DNA of 64,000 nucleotides, taken from positions 1 through 64,000 of the forward strand of contig NZ_VITY01000006.1 in assembly GCF_007993935.1 (NCBI RefSeq), written 5' to 3'. The DNA is from Bradyrhizobium macuxiense. Its GTDB lineage: Bacteria; Pseudomonadota; Alphaproteobacteria; Rhizobiales; Xanthobacteraceae. Both the position numbers and the translations under genes were made by a program. Positions 8,309-16,445 of this stretch are shown here, in pieces (position 1 is the stretch's first letter; every line of letters begins with the position of its first letter). The notes under the pieces were generated by a model that was not told the DNA's origin, made no database searches, and saw only the letters and a program-made list of their open reading frames with translations.

Positions 8309-9184
8309 ATGGCCCAGGCTCAGCCGAAACCATCGCCCCTCAACGAATTGTGCAGCGCATTGCCGTCGCTGCCAATGCGCTTGCAGGAGGTTGGTCGGTT
8401 TGTCGCAGCCAATGATTACGACGCCACCACCCGCTCGATGCGCGAGCTTGCCTCCGTCGCCGGCGCCGATCCCGCCTCCTTCACCCGCCTGGCCAAAGCG
8501 CTCGGCTATTCCGGCTGGGACGAATTGCGCGCCGCACTCACCGAGGCGCGACGGCCGGCGCAGGGCTCGCCCTTCTCCGGCCGAGCCAAGAGCCGCCGCG
8601 GCGGGCCGAATGCCGACGTCAAACTGGTTCACGACAAGCTCGAGGCGGAAGCGGCGGGCCTTGCGCGGATTTCCGCGAACGCGATCGCCGACGCCGCGCG
8701 TGCGCTGCACACGGCGAGCCGGATCTGGATCACGGGATTTCGCAGCTGCCGCAGCGTTGCGGAACTGCTGACCTATCAGCTTCGCCTGTTCCGCCCCGAC
8801 GCCGTGCAGCTGGTCGGCGGTTCCGGCCCGTTCGATCTCGACCACGGCGCCTTCCGCGCCGACGACGCGGTGGTGGTGATCGGCTTTGCGCCCTACACGC
8901 TGGTCAGCGTCGAGACGGCGCGTGCGGCGCATCAGGCGCGCGCGACGCTGATCGCGATCGCCGACACCATCAGCGCGCCGATGGCCGAGGGCGCCGATCA
9001 TCTCCTGCTGTTCGAGGCCGCCTCCTCTCCCGGCTTCTTCCCGAGCCTGACCGGCGCGATCGCGGTGGCGCAGTCGCTTGCCGCCGTTGCCTTCACGCTG
9101 GGCGGCGCGAGCGCAAAACGCAAGCTGGAGGAGACCGAGGGCCGGCTTGCCGAGATGTCGCAATATTTTGTCGAGAAAGGATGA
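8309..9184 (+). CDS. MurR/RpiR family transcriptional regulator with SIS domain
   Basis: A 291-residue regulator: an N-terminal HTH_6 domain (about residues 15-85, ending in LAKALGYSGWDELRAAL, the classic RpiR signature) and a C-terminal SIS sugar-isomerase fold (about 120-260, RIWITGFRSCRSVAELL... and VVVIGFAPYTLVSVETA). SIS domains usually bind phosphosugars, yet regulators of this subgroup often sit beside amino acid transporters and aminotransferases, as here. The ATG at 8309 is five bases after the palindrome; an upstream TTG would place coding inside the operator. It overlaps the next gene by four bases (ATGA), so they are co-translated. Probably the local switch for region 1. Confidence 0.9.
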   Translation: MAQAQPKPSPLNELCSALPSLPMRLQEVGRFVAANDYDATTRSMRELASVAGADPASFTRLAKALGYSGWDELRAALTEARRPAQGSPFSGRAKSRRGGPNADVKLVHDKLEAEAAGLARISANAIADAARALHTASRIWITGFRSCRSVAELLTYQLRLFRPDAVQLVGGSGPFDLDHGAFRADDAVVVIGFAPYTLVSVETARAAHQARATLIAIADTISAPMAEGADHLLLFEAASSPGFFPSLTGAIAVAQSLAAVAFTLGGASAKRKLEETEGRLAEMSQYFVEKG

Positions 9185-10557
9185 GTGTCATGGCAGTCCC
9201 CTTGGCAGCCCACAAGAGCCGCGTGATGCATCGGAGCCTGCGCGAAACCCCGCCGAAGGCGGTCGGCGGCGAAGGTGTCTGGTTGATCGGTGAGGATGGC
9301 CATCGCATTCTGGATTCCTCCGGCGGCGCCGCGGTGTCCTGCCTCGGCCATCAGCATCCGCGGATTCTGGCCGCGATCGCCAAGCAGGCCTCAAAGCTTG
9401 CTTACGCGCACACCAGCTTCTTCTCGTCGGAGCCTGCGGAAGAGCTCGCCGAGCGGCTGGTCGGCCACGAGCCCGGAGGGCTCGGCTACGTCTATTTCGT
9501 CAGCGGCGGGTCGGAGGCGATCGAAGCCTCGATCAAGCTGGCACGGCAATATTTCATCGAGCGCGGCGAGCCGAAGCGCGCGCGCTTCATCGCGCGGCGG
9601 CAGAGCTATCACGGCAATACGCTGGGCGCGCTGTCGGCCGGCGGCAATGCCTGGCGCCGCGAGCCCTACGCGCCGCTGCTGTCGCCCTCGTTCAGCCACG
9701 TCACGCCGGCCTTCGCCTATCACGAGAAGCGCGACGATGAATCGGAGGCCGCCTTTGTGGCCCGCCTCGCCGCCGAGCTCGAAGCCGAATTCCAGCGGCT
9801 CGGCCCGGAGAATGTCGCCGCCTTCATCGCCGAGCCCGTGGTCGGCGCCACCGCCGGCTGCGTGCCGGCGCCGGAGGGCTACTTCAAGGCGGTGCGCGAG
9901 ATCTGCAACCGCCACGGCGCGCTGCTGATCCTCGACGAGGTGATGTGCGGCATGGGCCGCACCGGCACGCTGCATGCGTGGGAGCAGGAAGGCATTTCGC
10001 CGGACATCCAGGCGGTCGCCAAAGGCCTCGGCGGCGGCTACCAGCCGATCGGCGCAATGCTTGCGAGCGGCAACATCGTCGGCACCGTGCGCAACGGCTC
10101 CGGCGCGTTCCAGCATGGCCATACCTATCTGGCGCATCCGCTCGCCTGCGCTGCCGCGCTCGAGGTGCAGAAGACGATCGCCGAGGAGAAGCTGCTCGAT
10201 CAGGTCAAGGAGCGCGGCCGCCAGCTCGAGCAGCGGCTGGTCGAACGCTTCGGCAATCACCGCCATGTCGGCGACATCAGGGGCCGCGGCCTGTTCTGGG
10301 GCATCGAGCTGGTCGCCGATCGCGGCACGCGGCAGTCGTTCGATCCCAAGCTGAAATTGCATCAACGGATCAAGTCGGCGGCGTTCGCCGGCGGCCTCGG
10401 CTGTTATCCGTCGGGCGGCACCGCCGACGGCCAGCGCGGCGACCATGTGCTGCTCGCCCCGCCCTATATCGCAACTTCCGGCGACATCGACATGATCGTC
10501 GAACGACTAGGCGTTGCAGTAGACAGCGCATTGAAGGACATCGGTCACGGAGCATGA
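9181..10557 (+). CDS. Class III pyridoxal-phosphate aminotransferase
   Basis: A 458-residue fold-type I, class III aminotransferase (omega-amino acid or similar). The cofactor site is complete: Asp252 in LILDEVMCGMGRTG stacks on the pyridine nitrogen and Lys281 in AVAKGLGGGYQP forms the internal aldimine; YVYFVSGGSEAIEASIKLAR is the phosphate-cup helix. Length is normal. Overlaps the regulator by four bases and is followed after a hairpin by the binding-protein gene. Donor and acceptor cannot be read from the sequence; with two amidases nearby an amino acid released from an amide is a reasonable guess. An in-frame ATG three codons on is an alternative start. Confidence 0.92.
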   Translation: MSVMAVPLAAHKSRVMHRSLRETPPKAVGGEGVWLIGEDGHRILDSSGGAAVSCLGHQHPRILAAIAKQASKLAYAHTSFFSSEPAEELAERLVGHEPGGLGYVYFVSGGSEAIEASIKLARQYFIERGEPKRARFIARRQSYHGNTLGALSAGGNAWRREPYAPLLSPSFSHVTPAFAYHEKRDDESEAAFVARLAAELEAEFQRLGPENVAAFIAEPVVGATAGCVPAPEGYFKAVREICNRHGALLILDEVMCGMGRTGTLHAWEQEGISPDIQAVAKGLGGGYQPIGAMLASGNIVGTVRNGSGAFQHGHTYLAHPLACAAALEVQKTIAEEKLLDQVKERGRQLEQRLVERFGNHRHVGDIRGRGLFWGIELVADRGTRQSFDPKLKLHQRIKSAAFAGGLGCYPSGGTADGQRGDHVLLAPPYIATSGDIDMIVERLGVAVDSALKDIGHGA

Positions 10558-10575
10558 TCCGGAGAGGATCATGCT
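10551..10575 (+). promoter_or_regulatory. Intercistronic 10-bp perfect hairpin overlapping a stop codon
   Basis: AGCATGATCC, loop GGAGA, GGATCATGCT. It spans the tga of the aminotransferase and ends 24 bases before the binding-protein ATG. Position between an enzyme gene and a highly expressed binding-protein gene fits a processing or mRNA-stabilising stem. The gcatgatcc/ggatcatgc core also matches a dispersed alphaproteobacterial palindrome. Confidence 0.6.
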
Positions 10576-10599
10576 GAAACAAGGAGGGAGGAGGACAGA

Positions 10600-11610
10600 A
10601 TGAGGAACGTATTGATCACGGCGAGCCTGCTCGTCGCGGGGCTCTCAACCGCAAGCGCGGCGACGCTCGACACCGTCAAGCAGCGCGGCACGCTGGTGTG
10701 CGGCGTCTCGACCGGCTTCGCCGGTTTCTCGGCGCCGGACTCGCAGGGCAACTTCAAGGGCCTCGATGTCGACTATTGCCGCGCGCTTGCGGCCGGCATC
10801 CTCGGCGATCCCGCCAAGGTGCGCTACGTCGCGCTGACCGCGCAGAACCGCTTCACCGCGCTGCAGTCGGGCGAAATCGACGTGCTCTACCGCAACTCGA
10901 CGCAGACCTATCTGCGCGGCACCACGCTCGGCCTGCGCCAGGGTCCGGTCAATTTCTACGACGGCCAGGGCTTTGTGGTGAAGAAGGACCTCGGCGTAAA
11001 GGAGCTGAAGGATCTCAAGGGCGCCACCGTCTGCGTCGCGCAAGGCACCACGCATGAGGTGACACTCGGCGATTACGGTCGCGCCAACGGCATCGACTGG
11101 AAGCCGTTGGTGTTCGACCGCCCTGACACCATGTACCAGACCTTCTTCGGCGGCCGCTGCGATGCCATGACCCAGGACGCCTCGGCGCTCGCCGGCGCGG
11201 TCGCCACCGCAGCACCAAAAGCCGACGACTATGTCGTGCTGCCGCAGACCATCAGCAAGGAGCCGCTCGGCCCGTTCACCCGCAACGGCGACGAGGTGTG
11301 GAGCGACATCATCACCTGGCTGCACTACGGCCTGGTCGAAGCTGAAGAGCTCGGTGTCACCCAGGCCAATGTCGACGAGATGACGAAGTCGCAAGTCCCG
11401 GCGATCCAGCGCCTGCTCGGCGCATCCGGCGATCTCGGCTCCCGGCTCGGCCTCGACAACAAATGGCTGGTCGGAGCGATCAAGGCCGGCGGCAATTATG
11501 GCGAAATCTTCGAGCGCAATGTCGGTAAGGCAAGCCCCTTGAAGCTCGAGCGCGGCCTCAACGCCACCTGGAGCAAGGGCGGCTTGATGTACGCGATCCC
11601 GTTCAAGTGA
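10600..11610 (+). CDS. aapJ: Polar amino acid ABC transporter substrate-binding protein (AapJ-like)
   Basis: A 336-residue family 3 solute-binding protein. Residues 1-20 form a signal peptide ending TASAA. The mature N-terminus TLDTVKQRGTLVCGVSTGFAGFS and the GLDVDYCRALAAGILGDPAKV segment are hallmarks of AapJ/BztA general amino acid binding proteins, as is the C-terminal LNATWSKGGLMYAIPFK. A strong AAGGAGGGAGGAGG ribosome-binding site lies 5-18 bases upstream of the ATG. It is separated from its probable permeases (5903-8213) by the regulator and aminotransferase and transcribed divergently from them. Confidence 0.9.
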   Translation: MRNVLITASLLVAGLSTASAATLDTVKQRGTLVCGVSTGFAGFSAPDSQGNFKGLDVDYCRALAAGILGDPAKVRYVALTAQNRFTALQSGEIDVLYRNSTQTYLRGTTLGLRQGPVNFYDGQGFVVKKDLGVKELKDLKGATVCVAQGTTHEVTLGDYGRANGIDWKPLVFDRPDTMYQTFFGGRCDAMTQDASALAGAVATAAPKADDYVVLPQTISKEPLGPFTRNGDEVWSDIITWLHYGLVEAEELGVTQANVDEMTKSQVPAIQRLLGASGDLGSRLGLDNKWLVGAIKAGGNYGEIFERNVGKASPLKLERGLNATWSKGGLMYAIPFK

Positions 11611-11631
11611 TGACCTGAGAATCTATCTCTC

Positions 11632-11753
11632 ACGTCATTGCGAGCCAACGGGTCGCGCGAACGCGCGCCCGATGACAGGCTCCGCGAAGCAATCCATCGT
11701 GCCGCGCAAGCGGAGGCATGGATTGCTTCGTCGCTACCGCTCCTCGCAATGAC
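11632..11753. repeat. Dispersed cattgcgag / gaagcaatccat intergenic repeat, copy 1
   Basis: Begins cgtcattgcgag and ends ctcgcaatgacc, with perfect 13-bp inner arms CGAAGCAATCCAT (11685-11697) and ATGGATTGCTTCG (11718-11730). Related copies are at 23727-23763 (half element) and 24955-25039. These are typical gene-to-gene spacers in Bradyrhizobium. It creates an open frame that falsely extends the downstream gene toward 11718. Confidence 0.8.
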
Positions 11754-11836
11754 CGGGTTGGTAGATTTTACGACCTCCGACTTCGCCCCGCGCCTGTCCG
11801 CCGAAGCCTAGGCGAAGGCCGATGCGGGGTGAGACG

Positions 11837-11877
11837 CCCTCACCCCACCCCTCTCCCCGCAAAGAGCGAGGAGAGGA
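11837..11877 (+). repeat. Diverged copy of the cccctctccccgcaa repeat
   Basis: The caccccacccctctccccgcaa core and the gaggagagg ending resemble the elements at 311-358 and 447-486, with several changes. It ends 15 bases before the next start codon and its gaggagagg may supply the ribosome-binding site. Confidence 0.5.
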
Positions 11878-11891
11878 AGAAGAATGAAGTC

Positions 11892-12527
11892 ATGCGCATC
11901 ACGCTCATTCATGCCCTGAAGCATTCGATCGTGCCGATCGAGGCCTCGTTCGCGCGTCATTGGCCTGAGGCGCGGCTGATGAACCTGCTCGACGACAGCC
12001 TGTCGGCCGACCTCGCGCGCGACGGCAAGCTCACCGATCGCATGACCGAGCGCTTCCTCGCCATGGGCCGCTATGCAGCCAGCACCGGCGCTGACGGTAT
12101 TCTCTTCACCTGCTCGGCATTCGGGCCCTGCATCGAGGCGGTGGCGCGCGCGCACGCGCCGATGCCGGTGCTTAAGCCGAACGAGGCGATGATCGAGCAG
12201 GCGGTCGCACGGGGAAAGCGGATCGGCCTGCTCTCGACCTTCCCGCCGACGCTGGTGTCGATGCCGCCGGAATTTCCGTCGTCCGTGACGCTGGTGCCGA
12301 AGCTCGCCGAGGGCGCGCTGGCCGCGCTCGATCGCGGCGACCGCGCCGAGCATGATCGCATCGTGGTCGAGGCAAGCAAGGCGTTGCGCGACTGCGATCT
12401 GATCGCGCTTGCCCAATACAGCATGGCGCCTGCGGCCCAACGCGTCGCCGAGATCACCGGCCGCGAGGTGCTGACGACGCCGGACAGCGCGGTCAAGAAG
12501 TTGAAAGCGATGCTCGAGGCTGCGTAG
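11892..12527 (+). CDS. Asp/Glu racemase superfamily protein with one visible catalytic cysteine
   Basis: A 211-residue protein of the aspartate/glutamate racemase, hydantoin racemase and arylmalonate decarboxylase fold. The first catalytic loop is present (Cys74 in LFTCSAFGPC), but the second loop reads LALAQYSMAP (residues 172-180), with Tyr176-Ser177 where racemases have their second Cys. Two-base racemisation is therefore doubtful; a one-cysteine decarboxylase- or isomerase-like reaction is possible (inference). ATG 11892 is chosen because the frame upstream runs through repeat DNA and because homologues start with this MRITLIHAL strand. It is the last rightward gene of region 1 and ends two bases from the convergent autotransporter gene. 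Confidence 0.75.
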   Translation: MRITLIHALKHSIVPIEASFARHWPEARLMNLLDDSLSADLARDGKLTDRMTERFLAMGRYAASTGADGILFTCSAFGPCIEAVARAHAPMPVLKPNEAMIEQAVARGKRIGLLSTFPPTLVSMPPEFPSSVTLVPKLAEGALAALDRGDRAEHDRIVVEASKALRDCDLIALAQYSMAPAAQRVAEITGREVLTTPDSAVKKLKAMLEAA

Positions 12528-12529
12528 CT

Positions 12530-15500
12530 CTATTGCGCGCTGAACGGCACCGATGCGCGCGCCCGATAGGTCCAGAGCGAAAAGCCGCTTCCGATCCCGC
12601 TGCGCTCACCGCCCACCGATATTTGCGCGCCGCCCGCAAGGCGGGCGTTGAGTCCGCCGATCGCCCGTGCCGACCAGCCGTCGAGCACGATCGCCGCCGG
12701 AATGGCCGGCGCGACCAGCGCCGCCGTGGCATCGTCCGTATTGAAATAGTAGTCGCCGTACAGGCCGACATACGGCGCGAGCTGCACGGTCGGCGACCAG
12801 GCGACCGGATAGACAACTTTGACCCCGCCGCTGGCGCGGCCGGTTGAGAAATTGCGTGCGGTCTGCATCGTGCCGAGCGAATCGGTGTAAGCGTCCTCGC
12901 GTTCCCACAGGGCGTAGATCCGCGCCGACGGCTCGATCTGGAAACCATATGTCGCGTAGGTGCCGGTCAGCCCGCCGGAAACCAGCCAGCGGTGGCCGCC
13001 GAACGTCGCGGCGGCAGTACCGGCCATACCGTCAAAGCCGATTCCGGAATAGGCGACCGCCGCATCGAAGCGCAGATTCGAATTCAGCATCCAGCCGAGA
13101 TAGGAGCCGACCGTCCAGCCGTCGCCCTTGAGGCGGCCTTGCAGCGCGTCGGAGCGATAATCAAAGTTCTCGTAGCCGCCCAACACGCCGACCAGGAAGT
13201 TCGGCTGCAGCTTTCGGGTCAAGCCCATCAGCCAATTGACCTGATTGCCGTAAAGCATCGGTGCGGTCGTCGGAGTCCCAAGCGCGCCGGCGCTGTTCCA
13301 GCGATTGAGCACGGCGCCGTGCACCTCGGCCCAGCCGAGCCAGTCCGGCGCCGGCGCCGGGCGCGGCGGCGCCTTGGTCGGTGCGGCGTACGCAAGCGCG
13401 CCGAAAGCGTCATCGACGCGCGAAGACTGGGCATTGCCGCGCGACGCGGCAAGATTGCGCGTGCCTGACGCGGTGCCGTTCAAACTCGCGAATGGATCCG
13501 TCGGATTCGACGTGGCTGCCGCAGCCGGTTGCGCGTCAGGGTCAGCCGCGAAGTTGAAGCGAAGGCCGCTGCCGTTCGGCGCGACGAATGCACCGCCGCC
13601 GTCGGCGAATCCCTCGGTGACGGCGGCGTTGACCGCACCGCTGATCGCGTCGCCCGAAACCTGCGCCGCCACCGGCGCCGCGAGCACCTGCATGGCACGC
13701 AGCTTCAGGCTGTCCGAGGGCGTGTTGACGACCTGCGTCAGCGGTGACGAGGTGCTGGCGACGAAGCTCGGGCCGCCGCCAAAGCTCGCAGTGATGTTGT
13801 GCGAGCCCAAGGTGAGCGAGGCGGTCGTGAACTGGACGGCGCCCGCCGACAGCGCTGCCGTGCCGATCACCGTTGCGCCATCCTTGAAGGTCACCGTACC
13901 TGCCGGCGCGCCGCCGCTGCTCGATACGGTCGCGGTGAACGTCACCGCCTGGCCGACCTGGCTCGGATTGAGCGACGACGTCAGCGTCGTCGTGGTTGGC
14001 GACTGCGCGCCCACCGTGACGGAGGCAGTCGCCGCATTGCCGCTGCCGGCCTCATTGGAGGTGACCACTGACGTCGTATTGGTCTTCACGCCTGCACTCG
14101 TTCCGGTCACGTTGACCGAGAACGAGCACGAGCCATTGGCGGGGATCGATCCGTTGGCAAGATTGACGCTGCCGCCGCCCGCCGCCGCCGTGATCGTGCC
14201 GGCGCCACACGAGCCGCTGACGCCTGAAGGGGTTGCAACCACGAGCCCGGCCGGCAGCGCGTCGGTGAACCCGACGCCCGTCAATGTGACCGCATGACCG
14301 GGATTGCTGATCGTGAAAGTCAGCGACGTCGTACCATTCAGGGGAATCGACGCCGCGCCGAACGACGCTGCGATCACGGGTGGCGCGACGCCGCCCACCG
14401 TCACGCTGACGCTTGCCGTGTTGTTGCCGGCGGCCGGATCGGCTTGATCGCTATGCGAGATTGTCGCGGTGTTGGTGATGGCCCCCGACCCGGTGACCTT
14501 GGCTGTGATGCCCAGCGTCTGCGGCGTGGCCGTCGTGACGGTGCCGACCGTCCAGAGTCCCGTGCCGTTATTGTACGTTCCCTGGCTCGGGGTCGCGCTG
14601 ACAAAGCTCAGTCCGGCGGGAAGAATATCCTGAACCGTCACCCCGGTGGCCTGCGCCGGCCCGCCGTTCGTAACCTTGACCGTGTAGGTGATGGTATCGC
14701 CGGCGGCCGGATTGGCATTGCTCACGGTCTTGCTGAGCGCAAGATCGGCCTGCGTCGGCGAGATGGTCGCACTCGCCGCATTGTTCGCGGTGTTGGGATC
14801 GAATTGATCGCTATGCGAGACCGTCGCGGTGTTGGTGATGTTGTTTGCAGCCGTAACCACCGCCCGAATCGTCAGCGTCTGCGGTGTGATCGTCGTGACC
14901 GTCCCGACCGTCCAGGTACCCGTGCCTAAGATATACGACCCCTGGCTCGGGCTTGCGCTCACCAGGCTCAACCCGGCGGGAAGCAGGTCCTGCACCGTCA
15001 CGCCGGTCGCCTGGTTTGGGCCGATGTTCGACAGGGTGATCGTATAGGTGATGGTATCGCCGACATTGGGAGCAGCATTGTCGACGGTCTTGCTAAGCGC
15101 GAGATCGGCCTGCGCCGGCGTGATGGTCGCACTCGCCGAGTTGTTTGCGGCGCTGGGATCGTATTGATCGCTATGCGAGACCGTCGCGGTGTTGGTGAGC
15201 GCAGTCGAGCTCGCAACCTGCGCCGCGATGGTGAGCGTCTGCGGCACGCCCGCCGTGACCGTCCCGACCGTCCAGGTACCCGTCCCGGAACTATACGTGC
15301 CTTGGCTCGGGGTCGCGCTGACGAAGGTCAACCCCGCGGGAAGCAGGTCCTGCACCGTCACATTTGTCGCCGTGTTCGGCCCCGCGTTCGACAAGGTGAT
15401 CGTGTAATTGATGGTGGCGCCGGCGTTTGGCGTCGGGTTGTCCACAATCTTTGCGATCGAGAGGTCGGCCTGTTGAGGCGTGACGGTCGCGCTTGCGGAG

Positions 15501-15991
15501 TTGTTGCCCGGGTTGGGATCGGCTTCAACGGCACTAATGATGTTTGCGGTGTTGGTCGCAGCAGTCGGGCTCGTCACAGTGGCCCGGATCAACAGCGTCG
15601 CTGGGGTGACGGTGTCGACTGTCCCGATCGTCCATAGGCCGTTCGAGGAGTTGTATGATCCGACACTCGGGGTCGCGCTCACGAAGCTCAGGCTTGCGGG
15701 CAGCACATCACTTGCGAAAACACTGGTCGCGGACTGCGGTCCCAGATTGGTCACCGTAAACGTAAACGTAATGGTGTCGCCAACATTGGGGCTCGGGTTA
15801 TCGACCCCCAGCCCGGCCGCAAGGTCCGCTTGGGCATGCGCGGCCTGCGTCCCGCAGAGCAAGCACAGCACGGCTGCAACCAGAAGGAATGCGGAGCACT
15901 TTCCGATCCGGCGCAGCACCGAGCCGGCGAGGCCGTTCCAGCGAAGTGTCCGCGCAATGGCCGAGCCGAAGCCCTCGGAGAGGCTCCCCAT
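12530..15991 (-). CDS. Autotransporter with four DUF11 repeats, Ig-like domain and beta-barrel
   Basis: A 1153-residue cell-surface protein. Residues about 1-53 contain an extended signal peptide (hydrophobic core FLLVAAVLCLLCG, end AHAQ). Next are four DUF11 (TIGR01451) repeats of exactly 120 residues, each with xDxxxPNxGDTITYTxxxxNxGP, LPAGLxFVSATPSQGTY and DPxxxNNSASATxTP; then a fifth diverged DUF11-like unit, an Ig-like Big_3/5 domain (PTTTTLTSSLNPSQVGQ...), a low-complexity linker and a C-terminal region of about 280 residues with alternating beta strands and aromatic residues typical of an autotransporter barrel (WLGWAEVHGAVLN, VGVLGGYENFDY, RASVPFSAQ). ATG 15991 has AGGTGA five bases upstream; GTG 16000 is the alternative. 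Probably adhesion or surface display (inference). Confidence 0.85.
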   Translation of the reverse strand: MGSLSEGFGSAIARTLRWNGLAGSVLRRIGKCSAFLLVAAVLCLLCGTQAAHAQADLAAGLGVDNPSPNVGDTITFTFTVTNLGPQSATSVFASDVLPASLSFVSATPSVGSYNSSNGLWTIGTVDTVTPATLLIRATVTSPTAATNTANIISAVEADPNPGNNSASATVTPQQADLSIAKIVDNPTPNAGATINYTITLSNAGPNTATNVTVQDLLPAGLTFVSATPSQGTYSSGTGTWTVGTVTAGVPQTLTIAAQVASSTALTNTATVSHSDQYDPSAANNSASATITPAQADLALSKTVDNAAPNVGDTITYTITLSNIGPNQATGVTVQDLLPAGLSLVSASPSQGSYILGTGTWTVGTVTTITPQTLTIRAVVTAANNITNTATVSHSDQFDPNTANNAASATISPTQADLALSKTVSNANPAAGDTITYTVKVTNGGPAQATGVTVQDILPAGLSFVSATPSQGTYNNGTGLWTVGTVTTATPQTLGITAKVTGSGAITNTATISHSDQADPAAGNNTASVSVTVGGVAPPVIAASFGAASIPLNGTTSLTFTISNPGHAVTLTGVGFTDALPAGLVVATPSGVSGSCGAGTITAAAGGGSVNLANGSIPANGSCSFSVNVTGTSAGVKTNTTSVVTSNEAGSGNAATASVTVGAQSPTTTTLTSSLNPSQVGQAVTFTATVSSSGGAPAGTVTFKDGATVIGTAALSAGAVQFTTASLTLGSHNITASFGGGPSFVASTSSPLTQVVNTPSDSLKLRAMQVLAAPVAAQVSGDAISGAVNAAVTEGFADGGGAFVAPNGSGLRFNFAADPDAQPAAAATSNPTDPFASLNGTASGTRNLAASRGNAQSSRVDDAFGALAYAAPTKAPPRPAPAPDWLGWAEVHGAVLNRWNSAGALGTPTTAPMLYGNQVNWLMGLTRKLQPNFLVGVLGGYENFDYRSDALQGRLKGDGWTVGSYLGWMLNSNLRFDAAVAYSGIGFDGMAGTAAATFGGHRWLVSGGLTGTYATYGFQIEPSARIYALWEREDAYTDSLGTMQTARNFSTGRASGGVKVVYPVAWSPTVQLAPYVGLYGDYYFNTDDATAALVAPAIPAAIVLDGWSARAIGGLNARLAGGAQISVGGERSGIGSGFSLWTYRARASVPFSAQ
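14391..15830 (-). repeat. Four tandem 360-bp repeats inside the autotransporter gene
   Basis: The DNA is periodic at exactly 360 bases: gatcgctatgcgaga recurs at 14445, 14805 and 15165, and gtgatggtatcgc-type segments at the same phase in each copy. Inner copies are closest to each other; the first (15471-15830) is most diverged. Each unit encodes one 120-residue DUF11 domain. Confidence 0.9.
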
Positions 15992-16000
15992 GACATTCAC

Positions 16001-16445
16001 CTAAACAAAAATTAAAAAAATGCGCGGTCGCCTGGTCCCGCTCGCCGTTGCCGCCTGGTCACGGCGAGAACGCTGAACGAGTCCAGCGGAATCATGGTCG
16101 CATCGCGGCAGACTCGGTGCAACGATCGCCGGCCGATCGCAAAGTTTTTGCCGAAGCGATGTTGCCGACAGAGCACACATCACACTGAAGCCACTGGCCA
16201 ATCGGCGCTGACAACCCGACAGCGCGATGCTCAAGCTCAAGGCGATGCCCGGAATCAAGTAGGCGTGGACATGAACGTCGGACTCCGGCGGTCAATCGAC
16301 GGCTTTTGCCCGTAGCCGACAAACAAGTCTATCGATAGTGTGCCGCGCGGCGTCGGCGGAGGCTCGTGTGACGTCACGTTCTGCGTCACATAATCTTCCC
16401 AGGTTGAGGCGGCCAACTTCCGGCTGAGATGAGGGCAAACTCCCG
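16001..16445. other. Divergent intergenic region, 450 bases
   Basis: Holds the promoters of two diverging genes. Visible: an A-rich stretch at 16004-16020 just upstream of the autotransporter, a ggtcaatcgacgg 13-mer (16290-16302) shared with the repeat at 33647-33675, and a composite palindrome at 16367-16390. No convincing gene: the open frames here overlap each other, are shorter than 90 codons and lack ribosome-binding sites. Confidence 0.6.
16367..16390. promoter_or_regulatory. Composite palindrome upstream of the DUF3829 gene
   Basis: GTGACGTCAC (16368-16377) is a perfect 10-bp palindrome, and TGTGACG (16367-16373) pairs again with CGTCACA (16384-16390). It lies 56 bases before the start codon, a usual operator position. 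No regulator adjoins it. Confidence 0.4.

Noticed and set aside
11718..11891. N-terminal extension of the racemase-like gene
   Set aside because: The 58 extra codons are made of two dispersed repeats, and homologues begin at the MRITLIHAL strand.
14391..15830. Regularly spaced repeats considered as a CRISPR-like array
   Set aside because: Period is 360 bases, units are coding and there are no short repeat-spacer units or cas genes.
13305..16004. Ser/Pro/Val-rich plus-strand frames opposite the autotransporter
   Set aside because: The pattern follows the 360-bp repeat read backwards; the minus-strand frame has signal peptide, DUF11 and barrel.
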